From Polyangia bacterium (GTDB taxonomy: Bacteria > Myxococcota_A > Polyangia > Nannocystales > Nannocystaceae): 64,000 nt of DNA. Of this stretch, positions 19,036-31,700 are shown piece by piece (position 1 is the first letter of the stretch; every line of letters begins with the position of its first letter). The position numbers were made by a program, and so were the translations under genes. The DNA lies in assembly GCA_030430565.1 (NCBI GenBank), contig JAUIKS010000005.1, positions 1 through 64,000 of the forward strand, read 5' to 3'. The notes below the pieces were generated by a model. The model had not been told where the DNA came from and did no database searches. It worked only from the letters and a program-made list of their open reading frames with translations.

Positions 19036-19538
19036 AGGATCAATCCCTCTCTCAGGCCAAAAATGGGTTAGGTATGAATCGCTGAAGGTGATTCGGTCTC
19101 GGCTCTCGTCCGCTTGGACGCAGGAGCGAGAGGAAGCTTCAAGCCTCTACATGGTTGTCGTCCGCAGCTTTCTCGTTGTTACAGGTCGGCCACGGCATGG
19201 AGAAAGGCTAGCCTTTGCGCCAGCCAGGGGCCAGCGTCGTTCCCGCAAAACGCCGTAATTCGTCCCAGAACACGGATTTCTTCGGCGGCGAAAACTCCGC
19301 CGCGCGCGGCTTCACGGAACCGCGCCGGCGCTCGCTCAGCGCGCCGAGGCGACGACGACGGGAGCGCGCGCGGTTCTTGCGGGCGAACTCACACCTGCCC
19401 CAAACGACCTGTCGATCCGCTTTGCGGAATCTTTACATTCGGGTCTGGAATTTCCTGAATGCGCGCAGTCCCATTAACCATGTCCTTTTAGACATGTTGA
19501 GACTGCGCCGACCGCCGCCGCCTCGCCTCGCCTCTTTT
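19036..19538. other. structured intergenic region between asnS and the solo transposase-like gene
   Basis: No gene is supported here. The stretch contains a perfect 14-bp palindrome (AAAGGCTAGCCTTT, 19203-19216), a TCCGC-TTT-GCGGA mini-hairpin near 19420, and the nested inverted repeat at 19463-19508. It should hold the promoter of the minus-strand gene at 18577-19035 and the end of the asnS transcript. Confidence 0.5.
19463..19508. repeat. nested inverted repeat downstream of asnS
   Basis: GCGCAGTC (19463-19470) pairs with GACTGCGC (19501-19508) and encloses CATGTC (19479-19484) paired with GACATG (19491-19496). It lies about 30 bp past the asnS stop. It may end asnS transcription or be another structured element. 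It lacks a classic T-tract directly after the stem. Confidence 0.55.
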
Positions 19539-20930
<1,392 letters not shown>

Positions 20931-21002
20931 GGCGTCGCAGGGTAGCCTGGTTCACGGAGCTCGTCACTGGCGCGACGCGGCCAGCTGTGGCACCTCTTCA
21001 CC

Positions 21003-21794
21003 GTGACTACGACCGCGACCGCGACCGCGACCGCGAGCGAGGACGCGAGCACGCCCGCAGACGGCATCGCCGCCTCCGAGACCACGCTCCCGATCCAAGA
21101 GCGCTTCGTCTCGCTGCAGGGCGAAGGCGCGCTGGTCGGCGTCCCGAGCAGCTTCGTGCGGGTCGCCGGCTGCAACCTGCGGTGCACCTGGTGCGACTCG
21201 CCCGCGACGTCGTGGGCCGCCAGCGGAGCGCGGACCTCGGTCGAGGAGCTCGTCCGGTTCTGCGCCGCGGGTCCGCGTCACGTCGTGATCACGGGCGGTG
21301 AGCCGCTGCTGTTTCGCGGCGTCGCCGTGCTCACCCAGCGACTCGCGGCCGCCGGGCACCACATCACCATCGAGACGGCCGGCACGGTGTGGCTGGACGA
21401 CGTGCGCTGCGACCTCATGTCGATCAGCCCCAAGCTCAGCCACAGCACGCCCTGGCGGCGCGCGCCGCGGCTCGCGCATCGCCACGAGCAGCGACGGCTC
21501 GCGCTCAAGAGCCTGCGCCGCCTGATCACGAGCTACACGTGGCAGCTGAAGTTCGTGGTGCAGTGCGGCGCGAGCGACGACCTGGCGCGCGATGTCGCAG
21601 AGATCGAGACTCTCCTCACGCAGCTCGCGGTGGCCCAGCGCGACCGCGAGAGCGTGCTGCTGATGCCGGAGTGCACCGAGCCGGCCGCGCTGACGGATCG
21701 CTACCGCGCGCTCACGCGGGTGTGCGTCGAGCGAGGCTATCGCGTCGGCGAGCGCCTCCACATCGCGCTGTTCGGTCACACCCCGGGGACCTGA
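21003..21794 (+). CDS. queE: 7-carboxy-7-deazaguanine synthase (QueE)
   Basis: QueE is a radical SAM enzyme that converts 6-carboxytetrahydropterin to 7-carboxy-7-deazaguanine for queuosine synthesis. The 263-residue protein has LQGEGALVG, the cluster motif CNLRCTWC (Cys57, Cys61, Cys64) and VVITGGEPLL. It starts at a GTG. An insertion after SPKLSHSTPW (about residues 149-170) is longer than in minimal QueE proteins. No other queuosine gene is in the window. hemJ starts 22 bp later. Confidence 0.93.
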   Translation: MTTTATATATASEDASTPADGIAASETTLPIQERFVSLQGEGALVGVPSSFVRVAGCNLRCTWCDSPATSWAASGARTSVEELVRFCAAGPRHVVITGGEPLLFRGVAVLTQRLAAAGHHITIETAGTVWLDDVRCDLMSISPKLSHSTPWRRAPRLAHRHEQRRLALKSLRRLITSYTWQLKFVVQCGASDDLARDVAEIETLLTQLAVAQRDRESVLLMPECTEPAALTDRYRALTRVCVERGYRVGERLHIALFGHTPGT

Positions 21795-21816
21795 CTCGGC
21801 TTGCTACCCTAGGACC

Positions 21817-22284
21817 ATGCTGGACTACTGGCCGCGCGCGGACGTGCTCTACAACTGGCTGCGCGCGTTCCACATCATCAGCGTCGTCGCGTGGTTCGCG
21901 GGCCTCTTCTACATCTTCCGCCTGTACGTCTATCACGTCGAGAACAAGGACACGCCCGAGGTCTCTGCTGTTCTTACGACCATGTCGCGCAAGCTGTATC
22001 GCTACATCTGCACGCCCGCGATGGTCTCGACGACCGCGTTCGGCGTCTTGCTGTTCGCGCAGATGCCTCGCCTGTACCTCTCGCAGGGCTGGTTTCACGT
22101 CAAGCTGCTCGGCCTCGCGGGCCTGTTCGCCTATCACTTCTACAGCGGCAAGGTCGGCCGAGACTTCGCGCGGGGCGAGTTCGCGCTCAGCTCGCGGCAG
22201 TGTCGCCTGATCAACGAGGCGCCGACGGTGCTCCTGCTGCTCATCGTTATCATGGTGGTGGTCAAGCCGTGGTCTGGCACATAA
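21817..22284 (+). CDS. hemJ: protoporphyrinogen IX oxidase HemJ
   Basis: HemJ is the membrane protein that oxidises protoporphyrinogen IX to protoporphyrin IX in heme synthesis in many bacteria. The 155-residue sequence has four to five hydrophobic segments and the family signature LRAFHIISVVAWFAGLFY with its conserved His, then RLYVYH. An AGGACC motif precedes the ATG. The 3' end overlaps the likely GTG start of the next lipoprotein gene. Confidence 0.93.
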   Translation: MLDYWPRADVLYNWLRAFHIISVVAWFAGLFYIFRLYVYHVENKDTPEVSAVLTTMSRKLYRYICTPAMVSTTAFGVLLFAQMPRLYLSQGWFHVKLLGLAGLFAYHFYSGKVGRDFARGEFALSSRQCRLINEAPTVLLLLIVIMVVVKPWSGT

Positions 22285-23063
22285 GACGAACGGCGCGCGC
22301 GCGCGCCCGCGGGCTGCTGACGCTCACCGCCTGCGCGCTGATGGCGTCGACGCCGGCGTGCTCCAGCGACACCACCGGCACGCTCTGCGGGGTGTCGATC
22401 GAGGACATGATCCTCCAGGCGCTGATCATCGACTTCAACGGCGAGATCCTGGTCGAGCTGGCCTTCAAGCGCGCCCCGCTCGAGGGCGAGACTATCCAGG
22501 ATCTCGACCCGCAGTACCTCTGCGAGGGCGACGCCGTGACGATCAACCAAACCCACGCGCGACCGCTCGAGCGCGCCCAGGGTCAACCTGTCTACTCGAC
22601 CACCCAGGACCGGGCCTCGGTGCAGTACGCGATCGTGCTCGAGTCGGACAATAGCTTCTACACCTTCGACGTGACGGTCGGCCGCCAGGAGCTCGAGCTG
22701 CTCAGCCCGGCCGAGTGGGGCGAGCCGCACTCCCGCGCCGAGGCCATGGAGATCACGTGGACCCCCGACGCCAGCGACGCGGCGCCGATCGGGGTCGACA
22801 TCCTCGACGAGATCGACGGGATCTCGTGCCTCGCGGGCTTCAAGACCCTGTTCGCCAAGAGTGGGAACACGCTCGTCGTCGAGCCGGGGACGATCACGCT
22901 CGAGGATGGCGTCGAGCTCGACGCGCGCTGCCCGGCGGTCGTCCGGGTGACGCGGAACGCCGCCGTCGACATCGAGGCCCGCGCGAGCAACAGCGCGACG
23001 CTGTTCGACGCCGGCGCGAGCGCCTTCGTGATCCGCGATCTATTGATCGAGTCGATCCCCTAG
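22269..23063 (+). CDS. hypothetical lipoprotein
   Basis: From a GTG at 22269 the product is 264 residues with an RRTARARARG basic start, a hydrophobic stretch (LLTLTACALMAST) and lipobox TPAC. The mature part looks beta-rich and contains four Cys residues besides the lipobox Cys. I recognise no family. The frame is open further upstream through hemJ, but the signal peptide places the start at the 3' end of hemJ (16-bp overlap), suggesting translational coupling. Confidence 0.78.
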   Translation: MVWHIRRTARARARGLLTLTACALMASTPACSSDTTGTLCGVSIEDMILQALIIDFNGEILVELAFKRAPLEGETIQDLDPQYLCEGDAVTINQTHARPLERAQGQPVYSTTQDRASVQYAIVLESDNSFYTFDVTVGRQELELLSPAEWGEPHSRAEAMEITWTPDASDAAPIGVDILDEIDGISCLAGFKTLFAKSGNTLVVEPGTITLEDGVELDARCPAVVRVTRNAAVDIEARASNSATLFDAGASAFVIRDLLIESIP

Positions 23064-23141
23064 CCGCCCGTGGCGAAAGTCCGCGTGTCGACGCGGGGAA
23101 CGCCGCTTGCCCGGCCCTCCACGGTGCTGCACTCTCAAGTC

Positions 23142-23561
23142 ATGCGGCTCCCGCGGAAGATCCTCATTCGCATCGTGATTTACGGGGCGCTGATCCTCAT
23201 CTTCGGCACCCGCGCCATCATGACCTGCCAGAGCCGCAACGAGGCCGCGCGCGCCCAGGCCGAAGCCGACGCCGAGCGCGAGGCTCTGCTCAAGCAGCAC
23301 ACGCGCACGCTCATGATGCCGGACGGCACCACCCGCGAGTACCTCGAGCTGACGCCGCAGAGCGCCGCGGAGCTCGGCTTCCCGGTCCCGCCCGAGGCCC
23401 ACTCCCCAAACCCCGGCGCCGACGCGAAGACCAAGGCCGCCGAGTCCGCGAAGCAGGCCGCGCCCGCGACGAAGGAGGCGGAGCCGGCGGCCGGCGCGGA
23501 GCCGGCGGCGGACGCGGGGACCAAGGCCGAGGGCGCGCCCGCGCCCGCGCCCGCCAATTGA
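23142..23561 (+). CDS. small membrane-anchored protein with Ala/Pro/Glu-rich tail
   Basis: From the ATG at 23142 the product is 139 residues: a basic start, one membrane segment (IRIVIYGALILIFGTRAIM), a short helical region and a low-complexity A/P/E/K tail (KAAPATKEAEPAAGAEPAAD). The frame is open to 23070, but the added residues precede the membrane segment without purpose. Its function is unknown. It is 33 bp before cyaY. Confidence 0.7.
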   Translation: MRLPRKILIRIVIYGALILIFGTRAIMTCQSRNEAARAQAEADAEREALLKQHTRTLMMPDGTTREYLELTPQSAAELGFPVPPEAHSPNPGADAKTKAAESAKQAAPATKEAEPAAGAEPAADAGTKAEGAPAPAPAN

Positions 23562-23594
23562 CGCTCTGCCGGGCAACCTGCACTCTGGCCCGGC

Positions 23595-23911
23595 ATGGAA
23601 CGCAAGGAGTTCTCCCGCCTCTCCGCGCGCGCGCTGCGGCACATCGACACGGTGCTCGGCGATCTCGACCGCGATGACATCGACGTCGTCCTCGCCGGGG
23701 ACGTCTTGACGGTGAGCTTCGACGACGGCGCCCAATTCATCATCAACGCCCACAGCGCGGCCGGACAGGTCTGGATGGCGGCCGGCACGACCGCGTGGCA
23801 CTTCGACTATGAGCCCGCGTCGCAGAAGTGGATCGCCAGCCGCAGCGGCGACGAGTTAATGGAGGCGGTCTCACGGGCGGTCAGCGACAAGCTCGGCGCG
23901 CGGATCGAGCT

Positions 23912-23915
<4 letters not shown>
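23595..23915 (+). CDS. cyaY: CyaY, frataxin homologue
   Basis: CyaY binds iron and modulates iron-sulfur cluster assembly at IscS. The 106-residue product has the usual frataxin length and layout: an N-terminal acidic helix (RALRHIDTVLGDLDRDDIDVV), strands including LTVSFDDGAQFIIN, the Trp-containing QVWMAAGTTAWHFDY, and a C-terminal helix. Its stop overlaps the GTG start of the next gene (GTGA at 23912-23915). Confidence 0.92.
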
Positions 23916-24975
<1,060 letters not shown>

Positions 24976-24979
<4 letters not shown>

Positions 24980-25713
24980 CGCGCCCTGCGCCTGCGGCCA
25001 TCGAAGGCCATCGCCTCAAGCTCGCCGCCTCGGTCTCAACGCCAGCGATCGCCTACATCGGGATCGGCGGGAACCTCGGGGACCGTGTGTCGATCCTGCG
25101 AAGCGCCGTCGAGGTCTTCGCCCGCGGCTGGATCCCGAAGACCCGGCTGCTGCGCTGCTCCCCCGCGTTTGAGACGCGGCCGGTCGGACCGTCGCGGTTT
25201 CCCTTCCTCAACGCCGCGGTTGAGCTCGCCACCACGCTGGCGCCGATCGAGCTGCTCGACGCGTTGCTCGCGATCGAGCGCAGCCACGGGCGCGAGCGCG
25301 AGACCAGCCGGCGCTGGACGGCCCGCACCCTCGATCTCGACCTCCTCGCCTACCTCCCACGCGACGGCGCCGAGGCCCTCGAGACCGGCGACCGGGCGGG
25401 CTCGCTGTTCGTCACCACGCCGCGGCTGCAGCTCCCACACCCGGAGCTGGCGAACCGCGACTTCGTGCTGACGCCGCTCTCGTGCCTGGTGCCGGGGCTG
25501 CGACCGACCGGCGACGCGACGGTGGAGGAGCTGCTCGTCCGCCTCCCCGCCAGCCACCGCACGATCATGGCGCGCTGGCCGACCCCGCTGCACAGCGCGT
25601 CCACCGAGGCCGTCGCGGAGCCCCCCGCGCGCGACGCAGCGGCGCCGGTGCTGCCGAGCGTCGCCGAGCTCGTGGCCGCGCGTCGCGTCGACGCGCGGGA
25701 TGATTCGGGGTAG
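24976..25713 (+). CDS. folK: 2-amino-4-hydroxy-6-hydroxymethyldihydropteridine pyrophosphokinase (HPPK)
   Basis: HPPK transfers pyrophosphate from ATP to 6-hydroxymethyl-7,8-dihydropterin in folate synthesis. The 245-residue protein has IGIGGNLGDR, the substrate loops (FETRPVGPSRFPFLNAA), and the signature RRWTARTLDLDLLAY that binds Mg-ATP, followed by LQLPHPELANRDFVL. It is about 80 residues longer than E. coli FolK because of N- and C-terminal extensions without a recognised domain. The tRNA-Val gene begins 13 bp after its stop. Confidence 0.93.
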
Positions 25714-25726
25714 ATTCAGCCGGCTC

Positions 25727-25798
25727 AGGCGGATAGCTCAGTGGTAGAGCAGCGCCCTTACAAGGCGCGGGTCGCAGGTTCGATCCCTGTTCCGCCTA
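25727..25798 (+). tRNA. tRNA-Val (anticodon TAC)
   Basis: The acceptor stem AGGCGGA (25727-25733) pairs with TCCGCCT (25791-25797). The D-loop GCTCAGTGGTAGAGC, the anticodon loop CTTACAA in a GCGCC/GGCGC stem, and the T-arm GGTTCGATCC are all canonical. CCA is not encoded. The last three bases also form, on the opposite strand, the TAG stop codon of the giant minus-strand gene. Confidence 0.96.
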
Positions 25799-28700
25799 TC
25801 GCTCTGGTGGCGCGACCTCGCGGATGACCGCGCCGTGCTCCTCGCTGAGGATCAGCAGCGCGAAGCGCTCGACCCGATCGAGCTCGTCGGTGCTGAGCGA
25901 GGCGTAGTCGAACACGCCGCGCAGGTCGGTGTAGCCGTCCTTGTAAAACCGCGCCCCGCCGCCGGACTTATCGCGCGCGTAGGCCTTGACGTAGACCCTC
26001 GGCAGCGGCGCGCCCGTGCGCTCGTGCGCGACGCGGACCTGTCCGTAGGCGCCGATGAGCCGGACGCTGAGCGAATTCGCGTAGTGCGTCACGGACTTGC
26101 GCTTGCCGGCGGCGACGACCTCGATCAGGACGTTCGCGCCGGCCAGCGACTCGGGGATCGGGAAGCTGCGCTGGCCCTCGCCCTCGCCCTCCGCCGCCGC
26201 GAGCTCGTGGGAGAACGCGAGGTTGGGCGCGACGAAGCCGAACTGCCCGGACTGCTCCTGCACGAAGGGCTGGCGCGAAAACAGCAGCTCGATGTCCATG
26301 CGGTAGAAGTGCAGCTTGCAGCTGCGGATGTTGTGGTAGCGCAGCGCGACGCTGCCCCCCTCGACCGAGAAGTCGAAGCTCGCCTCGGTCCGGGCGAGGT
26401 GATCGTGGCGGGCCTCGCGATCCGTCTCCCGCGCGGCGCCGCTCGTGGCGCGCGCGTCCGCGCCGGCGATCTCGTCGAGCTGCGCGAGCGCGTCGCGGAA
26501 GCGATCACGCCAGCGCGCGACCGGGACGTCGCGCCAGCGCGTCGCGATCGCGCGCGCCTCCGCGAGCCCGCGCGGCGCCCCGGACTCGCCCGGCTCGAGC
26601 GCGCGATAAAACGCCGCGTAGACCGCCAGGTAGTCGTACTGCATCGCGGCCGCGACGGCGTCGCGCTCGATGGTGTCGAACATCGCCAGGCCCTCGTCGA
26701 TGCGCTCCTGCAGCAACAGGTAGTAGGCGACCGCGAGGCGATCGTCGGCCCGCAGCCGCGGCTGATGGGCGAGCACGCGCAGCAGCGCCGTCCACTGCTC
26801 GCCGAAGCGGTCGTTGAGGATGGTCGGGTGATTGGCGAAGCGGTGCGCCCGCGCGTTGATCAAGGGCGCGTACTCGAGATGCTGGTAGCGACGGTGATCG
26901 AAGGGGTCGATCGTCAGCAGCGCGGACTGCAGCGCCGGCCCGCACTCGCGCAGAAAATCGTGCTCGTGACGCAAGAACTCGGCGATCGCCGGCGCGTCCT
27001 GGTGAAACAGCGAGAACGACCACAGCGCCTCGCTGTAGCGCTGGCGTCGGCGCAGGATCTCGAGGACCCGCGTGTACATCTCGCGCTTGTACATGCGCGG
27101 CGCGACGCGCTCGACGCCCGCGCCGATCTGCCTGAGATTTCGCTCGCGCAGGAACTCGAGGACATCTTCATCATCGCCGTGGCTGACGACGTGCGGCCAG
27201 GTGTCGCGGTCGAGCTTGCTCGCGACCGCCACGACCCCGAGCGTCGCCGGCTCGGCCGCGGCCAGCAGCGCGCCGTGCTCGCTGGCGTGAGCCGGGTAGT
27301 GGCGGTAGTCGCCGGGCGCCGGGAAGTAGAAGGCGTACTCGTGGTGCACCGTCGAGTAGGGCTCGAGCCGGCTGTGCACGCCGCGGGTCACGTGCCCGGC
27401 CTTGACCGGCATGGCCCCCGCCGGGATCTGCAGCAGCAGCTCGAGCTTGCGCGGGTGCGCGCTCGCGTTGGTGACCACGACCTTGCAGACGTACACGGTG
27501 TGGATCAGGAACTCGTCAGAGGCCTCGGACGAGGCTGTCTTTGGGTTCAGGAACTTCGCGAAGACGCGCCCGTCGACGATGCGCTCGCGATCGTCGGCGC
27601 GCATGTAATGGTGCCGCACGAGCAGGCCGCGATCCTCGCGCCCGCTGCGGGCCGCCCCGATCTGCCGGTGGAACACGATCGCCGGGCTGTTGGCGGTGAT
27701 CGTCAGGCCGCGCCCCTCGCCCGCGCGCGTCGCCGGCTCGGCGCTCCAGGGCAGCTCGAGGACCGCGAGCGCGCAGAGCAGCTCGCTGAACTCGCCGGCC
27801 GCGTCGGCCAGGTTCGAAGAGATGAAGGGCTGTTCCTCGCCCGCGAGCGCGTGCTCGAGGAAGTCGCGCCAGAACGCGTTGACCGGGATGAGCTCGGGCC
27901 CCTGGCTGTCCAGCTCGCGCCGGTAGTAGTGGGTCTCGGCGAGCTCCTTGGTCTTGTCGGGCGCGCGGAAGTTGGCGCGCCCCTTGCCGCGCTTCTTGAG
28001 ATCGCCCGCGCCGCGGGTCGGCTCCCCGGGCATATCGTCGTCGAAGTAGGCCTCCTCCGCGACCTCGGCCTCGGCCTCGTCGGCCGCGAACAGGCCGTCG
28101 ATGTCCTCGTCGGTGATCTCGTTGAAGACGGCGCCGGTCTCGCGACGCGCGGAGCGGCGACGCCGTGAACCGCCGCCGCCACCGCGGCCGCCCAGACCGC
28201 CAAACGCCGCGCCGGCAGGTTGGGGCGCCGGCGCCCGCGGTGGCGGCGGCGGTGGCGTCGGCGCCCCGCCCTCGCCGTCGTCGCCGGCGAGCGCCCGGCC
28301 CTTGAGCGCCGTCTCGAACAGCCGGTTCTCGCGCTCCGGATCGGACGGGACCAGCTCGATTTGGTCGGCGAAGTCACGCCGGGTCTCCGCGGCGACCTGG
28401 CCGCCGACGCGCGCGGCCAGCAGCGCGCGCTCGAGCGCGTTCAAGCGGGCGTAGGCCCACGACTCGCGGTACGGGCCCAGGTCGGCCGCGAGCAGGTAGT
28501 CGTCGAGGAAGGTCCGCTCGCGCTTATTGGCGAGATGCGGGCGGACGACCTCGGCGAAGAACGCCGGATCTTTGCGCGCGAGCAGCAGGTTGAGCTCGTG
28601 GCAGGCGAACTCGCTGTAGCGCTCGCGCCGCTCGTCGGGCGTCAGCGACGGCCACGTGAGCACGAAGCGAAATTTCTCCAGCGTCGCGCGGGCGTGGCTG

Positions 28701-31700
28701 CTGGTGAGCGTAGAGAGCAGCTCGAACGCGCGGGTGAGCGTGTCGTAGCGCTCGACGGTCGCCATCGAGAGGTCGTCGACCGTGAGCGTCTCGCCGACGC
28801 GCAGCGCCGTGATCTCGCGCCGCTGGGCCAGGTGATAGGCGGGGTCAAAGCCCGGCATGAGCCGTCGCTCGCGCCGCTCCAGCGGCACGTGGGGCGCGTG
28901 CACATGGTGAATGAGCGCGTCGCCGTCGCGCCCGAGCACGACGATGCGCAGCTCGTTCATCCCGGCGAACAGCGCGGCGCTCAGCGGCTCCCCGCCGGGG
29001 CCGCGAACAAACCCGTCCTCGCCGACGCGCAGCCCGTGCAGCGCGACGCCCGGGCGCGCGAGGAAGTCGAGGGTCGCCGAGACCTCGGCCTGTCCACGGA
29101 GGGCGCTGGCGAGCCGTTGCCCGCGCGGCGAGGGCCGCATCGACGCCGGCGTCGCCGAGGCGTAGGCGCCGCCGCTGGCCGCCTTCGCGACCTGGGTGCC
29201 GGTGCTGCGGACCGCCCACGGATCGAGCAGCAGCTGCGGGCGCTTGAGCAGGTTGCCCGGGTAACGACGCTGGCTGCTGCGGCGCTCGAGGATGTAGCGG
29301 TACTCGTCGCCGATATCACGACCGGCCTGGTACAGCGACTCGAGGCTCGGGAAGTCGAGCGATCCGGGCGCGCCCGCGATCTCCTCGCCCGGCGCGAGCG
29401 CGCGCGCGCTCTGGCGATCGCTGACAAAACGATCGCCGAAGATGTACACGCGCGGGCGCTGCTTCGGCCCGACGACCCGCACGCGCAGCTCGCCGGTGTC
29501 GTCGTCAAAACCAGCCTGCAGCAGCCGCAGCGGGCGGTTGCGCCAGGCCGAGAGCAGGCGCGTGCCGCCGTCGATCCAGCCGCCTGCGCGCGCGTCGCTG
29601 TCGACGACCACCACGTCCACGCTGCGCCCGAGACGCTTGTAGCGGAGCCGGTAGCGGCCGGCCTCGAGCCCGCGCAGCTCGAGCGCGCCGTCGACGAAGG
29701 CGAGGTTCTCAAAGCAGTCGCGCAGCGGACGTCCGCCGAGCAGCTGGATCAGCGAGTAGCGCTCACGCGTGAGCGCGTCGCCGCGAGGCCGCGCGAGCCG
29801 GATCGCGCGCGCGGGCGACTGCACCACGGGGGGCAGCGAGCAGTCGTCGCCCGGGAGCGTCCAGCTCCCCTCGGTCACGCCCGCGCCGCGGGCCGCGACC
29901 TCGTGGATGTCGACCAGCTCGCCGAGGGTGACGCAGCCGCGCGCGTCGGTCTGGAGCGTCTCGGAGATCGTCCGCGAGAACAGGCGGTGATGAAGGATCA
30001 CGGTCACGTGCTGGCCCACGCGCGGCTCGCCGGCCTTGCCGAGCGCGTACAGCCGATAGCCGCCCTGACCCCGCGCGAGCTGGAAGCTGGCGACGTGCTC
30101 GCTGCGCTCGATGCCGTTGACGCGCACGCGCGACGTAGCCGTTACGTCGACATCCTCGCCGCGCGCCTCGTTGCGGACGCGGCCGCTGAGCGTAAACGTC
30201 AGCTCGCTGAGGCCCTCGGGGACCGTGAAGGCGTGCACCGAGAGGCCGTGGTCGCGCAGCGTGAAGTCGCCGACCTCCATGCTCGCGTTGACGCCGTGGA
30301 CATCGGTCGACTCGATCCGCAGCCGCGGCGTCTTGATCAGCGAGACGCTGACCGGCTCCCCGTGGATGCGCAGCTCGGGGCGCACGAAGAGCTCGGCGCG
30401 GTGACCCGCGATCAACGCCTCGCGCTCGACGTGAAACGCCGCCGTGAACGCGTACTGCTCGGTCAAGAGCGTGAAGGACTCGACGGTGACCCGGTCGCCG
30501 ACGCGGAGCAAGAAGCGCCGGGGCCCGCCGCGATCGGCGGCGAAGGGGACGACGACGCGCCCGTCCTCATCCGCCCGGTGCTCGCGGCCCGAGAGCCACA
30601 GCGTCGCGTCGTCACGCGCCGCGCCGCGCTCGTCGACGACCTGAAACACGTGCCCGGCGGCGCCGATCCGATGGGTGAAGCGCAGCCGACCGATCCGCAG
30701 CAGCGCGCGGCTGCTCTTGCCCCCGCCGATGAACTCGACGACGTACACGCCCGGGCGCTTGAGCTCCGGGAACGCGAAGCGCCTGCGGACGCGCCGGTGC
30801 GGCGGCTCGTCATAGCGGCGGGTCTGCTCGTGGGTAGCGACCAAGCCGTCGAGATCGATCGAGGCGTCGACGTCGCGCCCATGGGCGACGAAGTAGTTGA
30901 ACAGGTTGATCTCGAAGACCTTGACCACGAGGGTCTGGACGTTCTTGACGTCGAGCTCGAGCGCGACGCCGCCCTCGCCCTCGAGCTGGACGGGGTCGAA
31001 GTAGCGCGGGGTCGTGGGGGCGAACTCGAGCTCGACGCGATCCCGCAGCCGCGCGCGCGCGCCGGCCCCCTCGAGCATGGCGTAGGCCGGCTCGACGTCG
31101 ACGCCGTGCAGGATCTTGGCCTCGGCGAAGACCCCCCGCAGGTAGTCCTCCCGCACCAGCTGCGCGAAGCCCTGGTAGTCGGGCGCCCCCTTGAGCAGCG
31201 CGATCAGGTAGTCGCGCACCAGCGGCTCGTCGTCGGCGATCGCCGGCATCCCGACCAGCGCCGCGTGCTGCGGGAAACCCCGCGGCGGCCGCCCGCGGGT
31301 CTGCGCGCGCGCGTAGCGAGCGCCCGCCGACAGCTCGAGGAACGCGAGGAAGCGCGCGCGGTCGTAGTCGCCCGCGCGCCTCCCGTGCTCGAGCATGTAG
31401 TAGAGGACATGTCGCTTGAGCGGGTCGAACTTCGGCGCCAGCCCAGCGACCAGGGACCAGACGCGCTCGTAGTAGGCCCAGCGCGCCGCACCTGCGCCTT
31501 CGCGCGCGAGCGCGACGTGCTCGGGCGGCCGCAGCCGGTACAGGCACGCGGTGATGAACTCCTCCTCCTGCAGCAGCTGCGGGCGCCGGTGCGCGAGCTC
31601 GCGGTACTGCAGCCAGCACAGGTTCTTGTGGATCTCGAGCCCGCCGAAGCGCGTGCGAGGGTCCCGCTCGAGACCCGCGAGCACCACGTCGACGAGCCCC

